A stretch of 64,000 nucleotides of DNA from Enterococcus sp. PF1-24 (GCF_029893325.1 NZ_JARXWL010000004.1:1-64000); one strand, 5' to 3'. Positions 52,055 to 61,750 are shown, counted from the first letter of the stretch. Made by a program: numbers and translations. Notes: a model not told the origin generated them from the letters alone.

Positions 52055-53734
52055 TTAGCGACTTCTTTTACGTTGGGTTGCTTCCATGATTACTGGTAAA
52101 ATCACCGGTCGACGTTTTGTTTGTTCAAATAAGTACCGACCAAGTTGATCGCGAATATCTTGTTTTAATTTACTCCACTCAAAATCGGTGCTTTGTAAAT
52201 GTTTGCCGACAATTTCTTCCACCATATTGCCGCTTTCTTTTAACAAATCTTTGCTAGTTTTTACATAAACAAATCCGCGAGAAGTAATTTGTGGTGCTGA
52301 AACAATTTTTTGTTCTCGACGATTAATCGTTACGGTTGCGATAAAAATACCATCTTCCGATAAAACTTTACGGTCTCGTAAAACGATATTGCCGATATCA
52401 CCCACGCCTAAACCATCAATCATCACGTTATCAGCTGGCGTACTGCCTGCTACCGTCATGCGACCTTTATTGTATTCTAAAACATCGCCACGACCGGTAA
52501 TGAAAATTTGTTTATAAGGCATCCCTATTTCATGGGCAAGTTCTGCATGAGCAGCTAATTGGCGGTATTCTCCTTGAACCGGAATTAAATATTTAGGTTT
52601 CAATAAGTTCAACATTAATTGTAAATCACCTGCATTAGCATGACCAGATACCCGCATATTGTCAGAAATATGTTTAACTACACCACCTGCACGATAAACA
52701 ATATCTTCCATTTTAGCAACGGTCGTTTCCATTGCTGTTGTTGGAGTCGTTGTCACGTAAACTAAATCGCCTGCTTCGATTTTTAAAGAACGATGGGCGC
52801 CATTGGCCATTTTTTGAACAGACTTAATAGGTTCGCCCATCCGACCTGTTTCTAAAATCACCAACTCTTCTGGTGCATAATTCTTCATTTCTTTTAAGGT
52901 TACTAATAAATCTTCGCTAGGTAAGTGTAAACGTTCCAGCTTCATAGCGGTCCGAATAATGCGTTCCACATCTTGACCAGTTAAAACAACTTTGCGGTTT
53001 GATTTATAAGCAGCATCTAACACTTGTTGTACCCGTTGTAAGTTGCTGGCAACACAAGCTACGATAATGCGGCCTTCCCAATATTTAATTGTATCGAAAA
53101 CTTCATCAGCGATAACTTTTTCTGAAGCGACTTGAATTGGATTTTCAGCATTTGAAGAATCACTTAATAAAGCTAGTACGCCTTCTTTACCGATTTCAGC
53201 TAAACGAGCATAATCCGTTTGATACATCGGAATTGCTGATTGGTCGAATTTGAAATCCCCGGTATAAACAATATTGCCTTCTGCGGTTTTTAAATTAATT
53301 CCAACTGAATCAGGAATGGTATGGGTGGTGCGGAAAAAGCTGATTGTTGCGTTAGGAAAATCAATTTCCGTATGCTCGTCAATCACATGGAAAGCTTTAA
53401 AATGTTTGCTTTCTTCATTGCTGTTCACGCTAATTTTCGCTAATTCAATCGTTAAAGCTGTACCAAAAACCGGCACATCAATTTTTGCCAATAAATATGG
53501 CAAAGCGCCAATCGCATCAGCATGGCCGTGGGTTAAAAAGACACCCGCTACCCGTTCAATATTTTCTTCTAAATATGAAAAATCGGGGATAACGATATCA
53601 ATTCCTAATAATTCTGTTTCTGGATATTTTAAACCACAATCCAGAATAAAAATTTCATTTCCCACTTCAACAACGTACATATTTTTGCCATTTTCCCGTA
53701 CGCCACCTAAAGGGATGATTTTCGTGTTACTCAA
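52055..53734 (-). CDS. rnjB: Ribonuclease J2-like
   Basis: A 559-residue beta-CASP metallo-beta-lactamase RNase. The metal motif reads THGHADA (His69, His71, Asp73, Ala74), where active RNase J1 has HxHxDH. The changed last residue is typical of the weakly active J2 subunit, so I favour RnjB. Other parts: beta-CASP (GRMGEPI), SGHANAGD, and a C-terminal dimer domain. The start is TTG 53734 after TAGGAGG. It lies downstream of asd-dapA, a common arrangement in enterococci. Confidence 0.85.
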   Translation of the reverse strand: MSNTKIIPLGGVRENGKNMYVVEVGNEIFILDCGLKYPETELLGIDIVIPDFSYLEENIERVAGVFLTHGHADAIGALPYLLAKIDVPVFGTALTIELAKISVNSNEESKHFKAFHVIDEHTEIDFPNATISFFRTTHTIPDSVGINLKTAEGNIVYTGDFKFDQSAIPMYQTDYARLAEIGKEGVLALLSDSSNAENPIQVASEKVIADEVFDTIKYWEGRIIVACVASNLQRVQQVLDAAYKSNRKVVLTGQDVERIIRTAMKLERLHLPSEDLLVTLKEMKNYAPEELVILETGRMGEPIKSVQKMANGAHRSLKIEAGDLVYVTTTPTTAMETTVAKMEDIVYRAGGVVKHISDNMRVSGHANAGDLQLMLNLLKPKYLIPVQGEYRQLAAHAELAHEIGMPYKQIFITGRGDVLEYNKGRMTVAGSTPADNVMIDGLGVGDIGNIVLRDRKVLSEDGIFIATVTINRREQKIVSAPQITSRGFVYVKTSKDLLKESGNMVEEIVGKHLQSTDFEWSKLKQDIRDQLGRYLFEQTKRRPVILPVIMEATQRKRSR

Positions 53735-54213
53735 ATTTTTTTCCTCCTAGTTCGTTTTAAAGTATTAAATTTTCTTTGAAAATTTAGTTTGATGCTCACC
53801 ACGTATAAGTTGCTTTTCGCTTATAAAAGAATAATAAAATCACTAGCTGCTTCTCCGCTAGTTTGTATTCTTTTTAATAAGTAAAGTGCTTATTACGCTT
53901 TTAATTGCTTAGTTATTTGCTCTGTCAGGCACTGATAACTAAAAATTTGTATTGATATTTTTTACTAGTTATAAAAACTAGTCTTTAGGTAATTAAAAAA
54001 GCTGACTTTATTACTGTTTTTACAGACACTCTATTTTACATTGAATAACTAGTCATTTCCATTCCTAACATTAAACTAAAAGTTTTTTTAATTTAATGTT
54101 AAAAAGGAACGCTTTAATCTCCTGTTTAACTACAAGAAAAAGGAATCGACAAAATACAAGTTGGAAATTGTCTGACTCCCTTCTCCTATTATTTGTACAA
54201 CTGAAAACTAAAA
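53735..54213 (-). promoter_or_regulatory. 480-bp leader/spacer upstream of RNase J2
   Basis: No convincing gene. It holds several ACTAGT hexamers (about 53965, 53979, 54048) and a hairpin ACTAGC/GCTAGT within a longer AAAGAATA/TATTCTTT stem (about 53826-53878). Such long leaders are common for RNase genes that regulate their own mRNA. Confidence 0.4.
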
Positions 54214-55086
54214 TTATAAATCTAAAATTTGTAAAATTTGCTCTTTTTCTGTTTCTGAACATTCCACTAATGGTAAGCGTAAGCCACCGGCAGGAATATG
54301 CAAATGGTTTAACGCCATTTTAATCGCTGAAGGTGAAGGCACTGAGAATAAAGCATGAACTTTTGGTAAATATTTTCGCTGAATCGCTGCAGCTTGCGCT
54401 AATTCACCAGCATCTAAATGTTGGAACATTTGATAAATATCATTGCCATAAACATGGCTTGCCACCGAAACGACCCCTTGGCCACCTAAAGCTTTTACGT
54501 GAAAAGCTAACGCATCTTCGCCAGTGTAAATCAGGAAATCTTTTGGTGCTTTTTCAATTAATTCCGTAATCGCATCTAAGCCGGCACATTCTTTAATGGC
54601 AAAAATATTATCTAATTCTGCTAAACGTAAAGTTGTTTCAACACTTAAACTTGCTACTGTTCGACCAGGTACATTATAAAGCATAATTGGTAAATCACTG
54701 GCTTCAGCAATTGCTTTAAAATGTTGATATAAACCTTCTTGATTGGGTTTATTGTAATAAGGAACCACCGCTAAACCGGCAGCAATGCCTTCCATACTAG
54801 CAACTTCTCTAACAAAATTAATAGTATCCCGCGTGTCATTCGTCCCCACACCAACAATAATTGGCACTCGTTGATCGACTAAACGAATCACTTCTCTAAA
54901 TAGTAAAAATTCCTCATCATGAGTTAAGGTTGGTGATTCACCAGTTGTACCAGCCACCAATAAACCGTCGGTATGATTGCTTAGTAAATGTTCAATTAAT
55001 TCTGGCAAACGAGTAAAATCAATATTACCTTCTTCATCAAAAGGTGTAACCATTGCCGTAATAATCGAGGTATTTGTTAAATCCAT
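54214..55086 (-). CDS. dapA: 4-hydroxy-tetrahydrodipicolinate synthase
   Basis: A 290-residue DapA condensing pyruvate with aspartate semialdehyde for lysine/diaminopimelate synthesis. GTTGESPTLTHDE at 46-58, Tyr110 and Tyr137 of the proton relay, Arg142 and Schiff-base Lys165 (IKECAG). It follows asd by 25 bp, so substrate supply and use are co-expressed. It differs clearly from the DHDPS-family catabolic protein at 6769-7677. Confidence 0.95.
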   Translation of the reverse strand: MDLTNTSIITAMVTPFDEEGNIDFTRLPELIEHLLSNHTDGLLVAGTTGESPTLTHDEEFLLFREVIRLVDQRVPIIVGVGTNDTRDTINFVREVASMEGIAAGLAVVPYYNKPNQEGLYQHFKAIAEASDLPIMLYNVPGRTVASLSVETTLRLAELDNIFAIKECAGLDAITELIEKAPKDFLIYTGEDALAFHVKALGGQGVVSVASHVYGNDIYQMFQHLDAGELAQAAAIQRKYLPKVHALFSVPSPSAIKMALNHLHIPAGGLRLPLVECSETEKEQILQILDL

Positions 55087-55111
55087 AATTATCGACCTTT
55101 CTTTTCAGAAA

Positions 55112-56158
55112 TTAGAATAAATTCATTTCATGCATTTTTTCAGCAATTTGTACTGAGTTCCAAGCCGCCCCTTTTAATAGGTTATCAGAAACAACCCACA
55201 TATGGAAACCATTCGCTACATCTAGATCTTTCCGTAAACGACCAACAAAAGTTTCTTTTTTGCCGACGCTGTTTAAAGCTTGCGGATAAAGTTGTTGGCT
55301 TGGATCATCTTCCATAATCACGCCAGGGAATGCAGCGATTGCAGCCCGAATTTCAGCAACAGTTGCTGCTTCTTTTGTTTCAATATAAATTGATTCAGAA
55401 TGGCCACTCATCACGGGAATCCGCACACAAGTTGCTGAAACCTTGATAGTATCATCTGACATAATTTTTTTCGTTTCATTAACCATTTTCCACTCTTCAT
55501 AAGTGTAATCATCTTCTGCAAAAACATCAATTTGTGGCAAAGCATTAAAAGCGATTGGATAATGTTTTTTATCGCCACCACAAGGTAAGATATTAGCAGG
55601 TATTTCTTCAACACTAACCCCATCTAAAATCGCTTGGGCTTGATCTTTTAACTCTTGCAAAGCGCTGGCACCTGCACCAGAAACAGCTTGATAAGTTGAA
55701 ACAATAATTCTATCTAAACCAAATTTTTGACGGACAGGCTCTAAAGCCACCATCATTTGGATTGTTGAGCAATTTGGATTGGCAATAATGCCTTGATGAT
55801 TTTTTAACGCTTCTGGATTCACTTCCGGCACCACCAATGGTACATTAGGATCCATTCTGAAATGGCTCGTGTTATCAACTACAACAGCGCCACGCTTCAC
55901 AGCTTCTGGTGCAAAAACTTTTGAAATACCACCACCAGCACTAAATAAAGCAATATCTACGCCTTCAAAAGATTCCGGAACTAATTCCTCAATTTTGATT
56001 GGTTGACCTTTAAACAGCAATTCCTTACCAGCAGAACGCTTTGATGCTAATAATTTCACTTCTTTAAGAGGTAAAGTTGTTTCCTCTAACATTTCAATCA
56101 TCTTTGTGCCGACAGCTCCCGTTGCTCCCACCACTGCTACAGTATACCGATTTCCCAT
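55112..56158 (-). CDS. asd: Aspartate-semialdehyde dehydrogenase
   Basis: A 348-residue Asd (NADPH-dependent reduction of aspartyl phosphate). NADP loop [10 protein letters not shown] at 11-20, catalytic Cys130 (NPNCSTIQM), and [11 protein letters not shown] with the acid/base His. ATG 56158 follows AAAGGGAG. First gene of asd-dapA behind a structured leader. Confidence 0.95.
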   Translation of the reverse strand: MGNRYTVAVVGATGAVGTKMIEMLEETTLPLKEVKLLASKRSAGKELLFKGQPIKIEELVPESFEGVDIALFSAGGGISKVFAPEAVKRGAVVVDNTSHFRMDPNVPLVVPEVNPEALKNHQGIIANPNCSTIQMMVALEPVRQKFGLDRIIVSTYQAVSGAGASALQELKDQAQAILDGVSVEEIPANILPCGGDKKHYPIAFNALPQIDVFAEDDYTYEEWKMVNETKKIMSDDTIKVSATCVRIPVMSGHSESIYIETKEAATVAEIRAAIAAFPGVIMEDDPSQQLYPQALNSVGKKETFVGRLRKDLDVANGFHMWVVSDNLLKGAAWNSVQIAEKMHEMNLF

Positions 56159-56330
56159 AAGTTCACTACTCCCTTTAAAAATTTTTCAAGACCTCGTCGC
56201 TAATTTTTGTAAGTTTATCCTTCATTTATTACATTTACCACAAACTTACTAAAATTAAGCAAATAAACCTCTGCTTCAACAGGTCCACTTTTAAAAAACT
56301 TGCTTTTTTCATTCTACCACAAAACCGCCA
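56159..56330 (-). promoter_or_regulatory. Structured leader of asd-dapA
   Basis: An outer stem GACCT (56281-56285 on the minus strand) with AGGTC (56190-56194) encloses an 18-bp near-perfect stem (56199-56216 with 56242-56260). No match to the lysine riboswitch or T-box motifs is seen. The remainder up to 56443 shows nothing notable. Confidence 0.45.
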
Positions 56331-56443
56331 ATTACTATAGAGCTTGTTTTTGAAATTTAAGAAAAAAAGAAAAATTTCTCGTCAGCTAATCTGCCCTGTA
56401 ATAGACTTCAAGGAATTATTTACGCAGCAGGCTAATTTCCAAA

Positions 56444-56472
56444 TTGCAGACAACAACGCTTTCTGTTATATT
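56444..56472 (+). promoter_or_regulatory. luxS promoter
   Basis: TTGCAG (56444-56449), 17 bp, TATATT (56467-56472), 65 bp before the start codon. Confidence 0.7.
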
Positions 56473-56537
56473 GAAAAGTGAACTTTAATTTGGTATAAAG
56501 AGATTAAAATAATAGTAGCGATAAAGGAGATTTTTTA

Positions 56538-56999
56538 ATGGCACGAGTAGAAAGTTTTGAATTAGATCATAATTTAGTTAAAGCACCTTATGTCCGTTTA
56601 GCAGGTGCCGAAGAAAACGAAGGCGTGTTAATCCAAAAATACGATTTGCGGATTTTACAACCGAATCAAGCAGCTTTACCAACCGCAGCTTTGCACACCT
56701 TAGAGCATTTATTAGCGGTTAACTTACGAGATCATTTGGAAGGCATCATTGATATTTCACCAATGGGTTGTCGGACTGGCTTTTACATGATTATCTGGGG
56801 ACAACATTCCACAGAAGAAGTGCGAGATGCTTTAGTCACCGTCTTACAAAAAAATGTGGTGGAAACTGATTTTATCCCAGCTGTTTCTGCTAAAGAATGC
56901 GGAAATTATCGAGATCATTCTTTATTTGCCGCTCAAGAATACGCTAAAGAAGCTTTAGCTAAAGGCTTTAGCAGCGACCCATTTGAAAGAAAATTATAA
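56538..56999 (+). CDS. luxS: S-ribosylhomocysteine lyase (AI-2 synthase)
   Basis: A 153-residue LuxS. It binds metal through His53, His57 (HTLEH) and Cys121 (KECGNYRDHS), with Cys78 (MGCRTGFY) as catalytic acid/base. It recycles S-adenosylhomocysteine and releases the AI-2 precursor. ATG 56538 follows AAAGGAGA. It is monocistronic with a terminator. Confidence 0.96.
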   Translation: MARVESFELDHNLVKAPYVRLAGAEENEGVLIQKYDLRILQPNQAALPTAALHTLEHLLAVNLRDHLEGIIDISPMGCRTGFYMIIWGQHSTEEVRDALVTVLQKNVVETDFIPAVSAKECGNYRDHSLFAAQEYAKEALAKGFSSDPFERKL

Positions 57000-57001
57000 T
57001 T

Positions 57002-57048
57002 AAAAAAGCCGAATGCTCGTTGCTTCGTCAACAGGCGTTCGGCTTTTA
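57002..57048. terminator. Bidirectional terminator between luxS and the stress-protein gene
   Basis: AAAAGCCGAAtGC pairs with GCgTTCGGCTTTT across a loop of about 20 nt, with T-runs both ways. Confidence 0.88.
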
Positions 57049-57052
57049 TTAA

Positions 57053-57304
57053 CTATTTTTTATGGCGAGAAACTTTTTCTTTAACGTTCTCAAAACCATT
57101 CGCTAAATCTTCTTCAATTTCTTCAGTTTTATGTTTGATTTGTTTACCTAAATTATGCGCTTTTTCTTTAGCATCGGCACCAGCGGATTGAAATGTTCCT
57201 TCAACCTCTTTTTTCTTGTCATCAAAAACTTTGCCATAACCTTTTTTAGCTTCACCAGCTATTTTGTCTTTAGCAATTGACGCTTGTTTTTGTAAATCAG
57301 TCAT
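57053..57304 (-). CDS. CsbD-like general stress protein
   Basis: An 83-residue, highly charged, helical protein (KQASIAKDKIAGEAKKGYG, then KEVEGTFQSAG and KEKAHNLGKQIKHKTEEIEEDL). Composition and layout are those of CsbD/YtxH-like stress proteins or LEA-type proteins. ATG 57304 follows GGAGGAA. Precise function unknown. Confidence 0.7.
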   Translation of the reverse strand: MTDLQKQASIAKDKIAGEAKKGYGKVFDDKKKEVEGTFQSAGADAKEKAHNLGKQIKHKTEEIEEDLANGFENVKEKVSRHKK

Positions 57305-57391
57305 CGTTCATTCCTCCAGTCAAATTTTTTAAATTTCCTTGCTGAATTAACGATAACATTTTCTCTTAAATCTGCCAAAAGAAACGCCCTA

Positions 57392-57994
57392 CTACAATGT
57401 TTGTTCTAACCAATTTTTAGCTTCTACTAATTCTTCTATCGTCACTTGATGACCTGTTTCAAAAACTGCTTTCGTCACATCGGCCTGGCGCTCTCTAAAT
57501 TTATCTTCCAACTGATCTAAACTATCCTCAGTTACAATAGGATCCTTATAACCATAGGAAAGCCAGATTTTTTTATCTACTAAACTATAATCTTGCGTAG
57601 CCACGCCTAAAAACATCGGGTGAAATAAAATCGCCGCTTTCACAGGAGTTTTGCGTTCTAATAGTAAGTGAGCCGCAATATTGGCACCGTTAGAATAACC
57701 AACTAAAATCCAATCTTCTACAGGAATCCCCTTTTTTTCACTATGAAAAGTAATTTCTGATAATAAATTATCCGTTTGCTCTTCCAAACTGGGAATATCA
57801 AACTGGTTCATTTCATTGCGACAGAAGAAACGATTGAGTCCGTTGTCTTTCACGTCACCCCTAAAAGCTAAAATCGTAGGATCTTCCGCTAAAATTTTGG
57901 CTACATCCACTAAAGAATGTTCATCGCCCCCTGTGCCATGGAGCAATAACAAATACTTGCCTTCTACTTCACCTTGCTCGAAGAAATATTCCAT
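57392..57994 (-). CDS. Alpha/beta hydrolase (carboxylesterase type)
   Basis: A 200-residue serine hydrolase: oxyanion region LLLHGTGGDEHSLVDVAK at 17-34, nucleophile elbow GYSNGANIAAHLL (Ser near 99), and ETGHQVTIEEL with the catalytic His near 182. It resembles small phospholipase/carboxylesterase-type enzymes of enterococci. Substrate unknown. Confidence 0.83.
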   Translation of the reverse strand: MEYFFEQGEVEGKYLLLLHGTGGDEHSLVDVAKILAEDPTILAFRGDVKDNGLNRFFCRNEMNQFDIPSLEEQTDNLLSEITFHSEKKGIPVEDWILVGYSNGANIAAHLLLERKTPVKAAILFHPMFLGVATQDYSLVDKKIWLSYGYKDPIVTEDSLDQLEDKFRERQADVTKAVFETGHQVTIEELVEAKNWLEQTL

Positions 57995-58082
57995 CTATTT
58001 CCACCTCGCTTCACCTGATTTATGGAATTTATGTAAATCATAGCACTTACTACAAATTTCCTCAAATTATTTGTAAAACTTA

Positions 58083-58155
58083 AAGAAAAAAAACAAGGTG
58101 GTCTACAAGTCTTACTGTTAACCGAAGCAAACAGCAAAGACTTGATATCCCACCT
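58083..58155 (-). terminator. Terminator of the fructokinase pseudogene
   Basis: A long interrupted stem (GGTGG, AAGTCTT, CTGTT with their complements) with a CTTCGG-like loop, followed on the minus strand by TTTTTTTT. Confidence 0.85.
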
Positions 58156-58184
58156 ATAAATTTATTTTCTTATTTTTTTCAAAC

Positions 58185-59066
58185 TTAACCGTGCAACACT
58201 GCTTCTCTCGCTAAAGCGAAGCAACCAACAGTAGCGGCATTATCCTCTAAAGCCGGTGTTACAATATAATCCGCTAAATCAGGGGTTGTCACGTAGCCTT
58301 GCAACAATTCTGTAAAAGCTTGATGAACTTTTTTCATCATATGCCGTTGTTTCATAACACCGCCACCAAAAATAATCACATCGGGTGATAACATTAAGGT
58401 TGTATTGTAAGCACATTGAGCGATATAATTCGCTTCAATTTCCCAATATGGATCATCTTCTGTTAAGTCTTGGCCTTTCTTTCCTAAGCGTTTTTCAATC
58501 GCTGGGCCAGCTGCCATGCCTTCTAAACAGCTCCCGTGAAAAGGACAACTGCCACTGAAATCATCAGCTGGATGCCGTTGCACCAACATATGCCCCATTT
58601 CCGGATGGCTGAACCCTTCAATAAAACGGCCATCTTGCAAAGCTCCACCGCCAACACCGGTACCAATTGTATAATAAACCACGCTACTTAAACCTTGTCC
58701 TCGACCCATTACATACTAACCATAAGCAGCCGCGTTAACATCGGTAGTCCAAGCAATTGGTAAATCGAAATATTTTTTCAACTCCCCAACAAAATCATAA
58801 TTTTGCCATGCTAATTTAGGGGTTGAAGTAATATAGCCGTAAGTAGCTGATTCCCGATGAATATCAATCGGACCAAACGAGCCCACCCCTAAGCCAACTA
58901 AATTTTCTTGATGTTCTTTAAAGAAGGCAATCACTTGAGGCATGGTTTCTGCTGGTGTAGTTGTGGGGAAACTCACCCGTTCCAAAACTTCAAATTTTTC
59001 ATTACCTAAGGCACAAACAAATTTTGTGCCACCAGCTTCAATACTACCGTAAATTTTTTCATTCAT
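58185..59066 (-). pseudogene. ROK-family fructokinase, broken by an in-frame TAG
   Basis: The reading is continuous in one frame except for TAG at 58716-58718. Upstream part (116 codons): IEAGGTKFVCALG (ATP loop), GLGVGSFGPIDI, WTTDVNAAAYG. Downstream part: YTIGTGVGGGALQDG, the ROK zinc site HPEMGHMLVQRHPADDFSGSCPFHGSCLEG, and FGGGVMKQ. Related kinases read AAYGE at this spot, so a single G-to-T change (GAG to TAG) explains the break. ATG 58709 could restart translation, but it has no ribosome site, and each half lacks essential residues. A sequencing error is the alternative. Confidence 0.85.
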
Positions 59067-59217
59067 TCTGCAAAACTCCTCTCATCACACTTTTTCTTTC
59101 AAAAATATTTTAGCATATTCCGGCGAAAAAAAGGGCTTTATTCAAAAAAATAGCAACACTTCATTGATAAACAGCAATTCATGTCAATTTTTTGGCGTTT
59201 TAAGACAAGTTCCTTTA

Positions 59218-59256
59218 TTTTTGATTCACTTATTATATAATTAAGCGAATCAAAAA
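59218..59256 (+). promoter_or_regulatory. 39-bp dyad around the promoter of the AIM24 gene
   Basis: TTTTTGATTC (59218-59227) and GAATCAAAAA (59247-59256) flank TATAAT (59236-59241). The inner bases also pair partly, so nearly the whole -10 region is a dyad: an operator or a leader hairpin. Confidence 0.5.
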
Positions 59257-59279
59257 AAGAAAAAAAGCGAGGGATAAAG

Positions 59280-59975
59280 ATGAAATATCAATTAAGTAGC
59301 GATAGCGTTTTTCCATTAGTTGAAGTTGAATTAACTACAGCGGATGCGATGCTTATCGAACGGGGCTCAATGGTTTATCAAAACGAAAGCATTGAATTAG
59401 TTGGCGAAATGAATAGCAATGGCGATAAAGGTGTGATGGGTGCTTTAAAAGCGATGGGTCGTTCAACAACTAGTGGTGAAAGCTTTTTTATCACTAAAGT
59501 AACTAGCCAAACTGACCATGGTAAAATCGCGATTGCCCCTGCGACACCAGGGAAAATCCGTGAAATTCAAGTAGGCGAAACCCAATGGCTTTTAAACACG
59601 GGTGTTTTCTTAGCTTGTGATGACAGCGTTTCTTACACTATGAAACGTCAAAAATTAGGGAAAGCGATGTTAGCTGGAACTGGTGGTTTCTACATTATGG
59701 AAACTCATGGTGAAGGCATGATGTTAGTAAATAGTTATGGGGACATCGTTGAAATTGATTTAGATGGCAGCGAACCAATTTCTATTGATAATTTACATGT
59801 AATCGCTTGGACCAACACCCTTGATTACAATATTAAAGTGGCTTCAGGAACTTTCGGCTTTAAAACAGGCGAAGGTTTAGTAAACGAATTCCACGGTAAA
59901 GGTAAAATTTTAATTCAAACAAGAAACTTGCAAGCCTTAGCTGCTAATCTTGCAATGGGCGGCTCTGGTTCATAA
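59280..59975 (+). CDS. AIM24/TIGR00266 family protein
   Basis: A 231-residue beta-rich protein of the AIM24 family (MLIERGSMVYQNESIEL near 28-45, then GTGGFYIMETHGEG and the end AANLAMGGSGS). Structures in the family are trimeric beta-barrels resembling tryptophan RNA-binding attenuator protein; function is unknown. ATG 59280 follows GAGGGA. It is followed by a small gene 42 bp downstream. Confidence 0.88.
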   Translation: MKYQLSSDSVFPLVEVELTTADAMLIERGSMVYQNESIELVGEMNSNGDKGVMGALKAMGRSTTSGESFFITKVTSQTDHGKIAIAPATPGKIREIQVGETQWLLNTGVFLACDDSVSYTMKRQKLGKAMLAGTGGFYIMETHGEGMMLVNSYGDIVEIDLDGSEPISIDNLHVIAWTNTLDYNIKVASGTFGFKTGEGLVNEFHGKGKILIQTRNLQALAANLAMGGSGS

Positions 59976-60017
59976 TTTATAAATTAATATATTAAAACGA
60001 AATAGAGGCGAACTAAT

Positions 60018-60209
60018 ATGTCTAAAAAAGAAAAACGTTTTTCCTACGAACTTTCCAATACACTCTTCGGCGAGGTTGCTATGATTATCGTCGATAACAG
60101 AACTGGTGTAAATTACCTTCACACATCTGGTACTGGCGGCTTATGTCCTTTATACAACGTAGACGGCACATTAATCGTTACGCCAGTCGAAAAAATTGAA
60201 GAAAAATAG
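60018..60209 (+). CDS. DUF6440 small protein
   Basis: A 63-residue protein, KEKRFSYELSNTLFGEVAMII then VDNRTGVNYLHTSGTGGLCPLYNVDG, the DUF6440 pattern of Firmicutes genomes and phages (RFxxxxxxxxxxIIVDxxTGVxYL). Function unknown. It probably shares the AIM24 transcript, and a terminator follows. Confidence 0.82.
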   Translation: MSKKEKRFSYELSNTLFGEVAMIIVDNRTGVNYLHTSGTGGLCPLYNVDGTLIVTPVEKIEEK

Positions 60210-60210
60210 T

Positions 60211-60262
60211 GAAAAACAGCTAAGGTCTGCTTTATAAAAAGCGTTCCTTAGCTGTTTTTATT
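60211..60262. terminator. Bidirectional terminator
   Basis: AAAAACAGCTAAGG and its complement CCTTAGCTGTTTTT, about 21-nt loop, between convergent genes. Confidence 0.88.
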
Positions 60263-60269
60263 TTAAGTT

Positions 60270-61079
60270 TTATTCGCCAAACCATTTTTCAGAAATTTTA
60301 TCAAATTCGCTGTTTTCTTTTAAAGTAGCAATGCTTTCATTAATTTTTCCCACTAAAGCTTTATCGTCTTTACGGGCACCAACTGCAAAATCTTCATTTT
60401 CAAACTCGCCAGCATTAATCGTATAATTAGCTAATTCACCACTTTGAGCTAAATAATAACCAGCGTACACCCGGTCAATTAATAAACCATCAATCCGACC
60501 ACTTTTCAAATCAATAAAAGCTTCATTAAAACTGCTGAATAAAATAGCATCGTTATCAGCTACAATATCCGCCAGTAATTCCGGCTGATCAAGGAAAGCT
60601 TCATAACCGGAAGAACCAGTTTGTGCCCCTAAAATTTTCCCTTCCATATCAGCAAAACGCTCAATGCCTGATTCTTTTTTCGTCACTAAAACTTGTTCGT
60701 TTTGTTTATAAGCATCAGAGAATAAAACTTTCTTTTGGCGGCTTTCCGTTACGGTATAACCATTCCAAATTAAATCAATCGTACCATTATCTAATTCCGC
60801 TTCTTTCATAGACCAATCAATCGGTTGAAACTCAACGTCAATATCATATTCGGCAAAAACCGCTGTCGCTAAATCAACGTCAAAGCCAACGATTTCTCCT
60901 GCTTCATCCCGAAAACCCATCGGCACGAAAGTATCATCTAAGCCCACCACGACTTTGCCATTTTCTTCCACGGTTTTCCAGCTATTATCGGCGGTATCTG
61001 CCGCTTCTTTGTTACCGCCACATGCGCCTAAAATCCCGATTCCTGCTACACATAATAAACTCATCATTATTTTTTTCAT
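60270..61079 (-). CDS. Amino-acid ABC transporter, substrate-binding lipoprotein
   Basis: A 269-residue lipoprotein (lipobox GILGAC, Cys at about 20) of the polar amino-acid family (SBP_bac_3): VVGLDDTFVPMGFRDEAGEIVGFDVDLA, then WNGYTVTESRQKKVLFSDAY. Last gene of the T-box-controlled operon. The ligand is an amino acid; which one depends on the leader specifier, which I can only guess. Confidence 0.92.
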   Translation of the reverse strand: MKKIMMSLLCVAGIGILGACGGNKEAADTADNSWKTVEENGKVVVGLDDTFVPMGFRDEAGEIVGFDVDLATAVFAEYDIDVEFQPIDWSMKEAELDNGTIDLIWNGYTVTESRQKKVLFSDAYKQNEQVLVTKKESGIERFADMEGKILGAQTGSSGYEAFLDQPELLADIVADNDAILFSSFNEAFIDLKSGRIDGLLIDRVYAGYYLAQSGELANYTINAGEFENEDFAVGARKDDKALVGKINESIATLKENSEFDKISEKWFGE

Positions 61080-61114
61080 AGTTGTTTCCTACCCTTCATT
61101 ATTTTCATTTTTTA

Positions 61115-61750
61115 TTAAGCAACTGGGCTGACCCGTAAAATTTGGTCGCCGATATTTTCAGCAAATTGCATATCGTGAGTGACGACAATTTGCGTAACGC
61201 CATCTTTTTTCAAAGAAACAATTAAATTTTCAACTTGTTGCCGTAATTCTGGATCTAACGCACTAGTTGGTTCATCATAAGCAAGTACACGGGGATTCAT
61301 CGCCATCGCCCGGGCAATCGCTAACCGTTGCTTTTGTCCACCAGATAATTGATAAGGATAACTTTGCAACAAATCTTTAATACCTAAAATCTCTGCTAAA
61401 CGCTCCGCTTCTGCCAAACAAGCTGCCTTATCTGCTTTTAAAACCATTTGCGGTGCCAAAATAATATTATCCAAAACACTTAAATGAGGAAATAATTGAA
61501 AATCTTGAAAAACAACCCCCACCACTTGTTCGTGGCTAGTAGCATCAGCTGGATTAAACGCTGCGCCATCTACTAAAAACGTGCCGCTATCCGCTACTTC
61601 TAAACCTGCTAAAATCCGTAACAAAGTGGTTTTCCCACCACCAGACGGGCCTACAATCGCTAAAATTTCACCATCGGGAATCGTTAAATTCAAATCACGA
61701 ATCACAGCTTTATCACCAAACCGTTTATTAATATTTTTTAATTCAATCAT
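61115..61750 (-). CDS. Amino-acid ABC transporter, ATPase
   Basis: A 211-residue GlnQ/HisP-type ATPase: Walker A GPSGGGKTT at 33-41, FQDFQLFPHLSVLDNI (Q-loop), LSGGQKQRLAIARA, Walker B VLAYDEPTSALD, switch His in VTHDM. The C-terminus is short (ILRVSPVA) compared with 240-residue relatives. It lies 43 bp after the permease gene. Confidence 0.93.
   Translation of the reverse strand: MIELKNINKRFGDKAVIRDLNLTIPDGEILAIVGPSGGGKTTLLRILAGLEVADSGTFLVDGAAFNPADATSHEQVVGVVFQDFQLFPHLSVLDNIILAPQMVLKADKAACLAEAERLAEILGIKDLLQSYPYQLSGGQKQRLAIARAMAMNPRVLAYDEPTSALDPELRQQVENLIVSLKKDGVTQIVVTHDMQFAENIGDQILRVSPVA

Noticed and set aside
53274..53750. A 158-codon plus-strand frame inside the RNase J2 gene
   Set aside because: Long, but antisense to conserved metallo-lactamase motifs and without a ribosome site.
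54071..54323. Two opposing frames of 63-75 codons downstream of dapA
   Set aside because: They partly overlap the end of dapA, are low-complexity and have no start signals.
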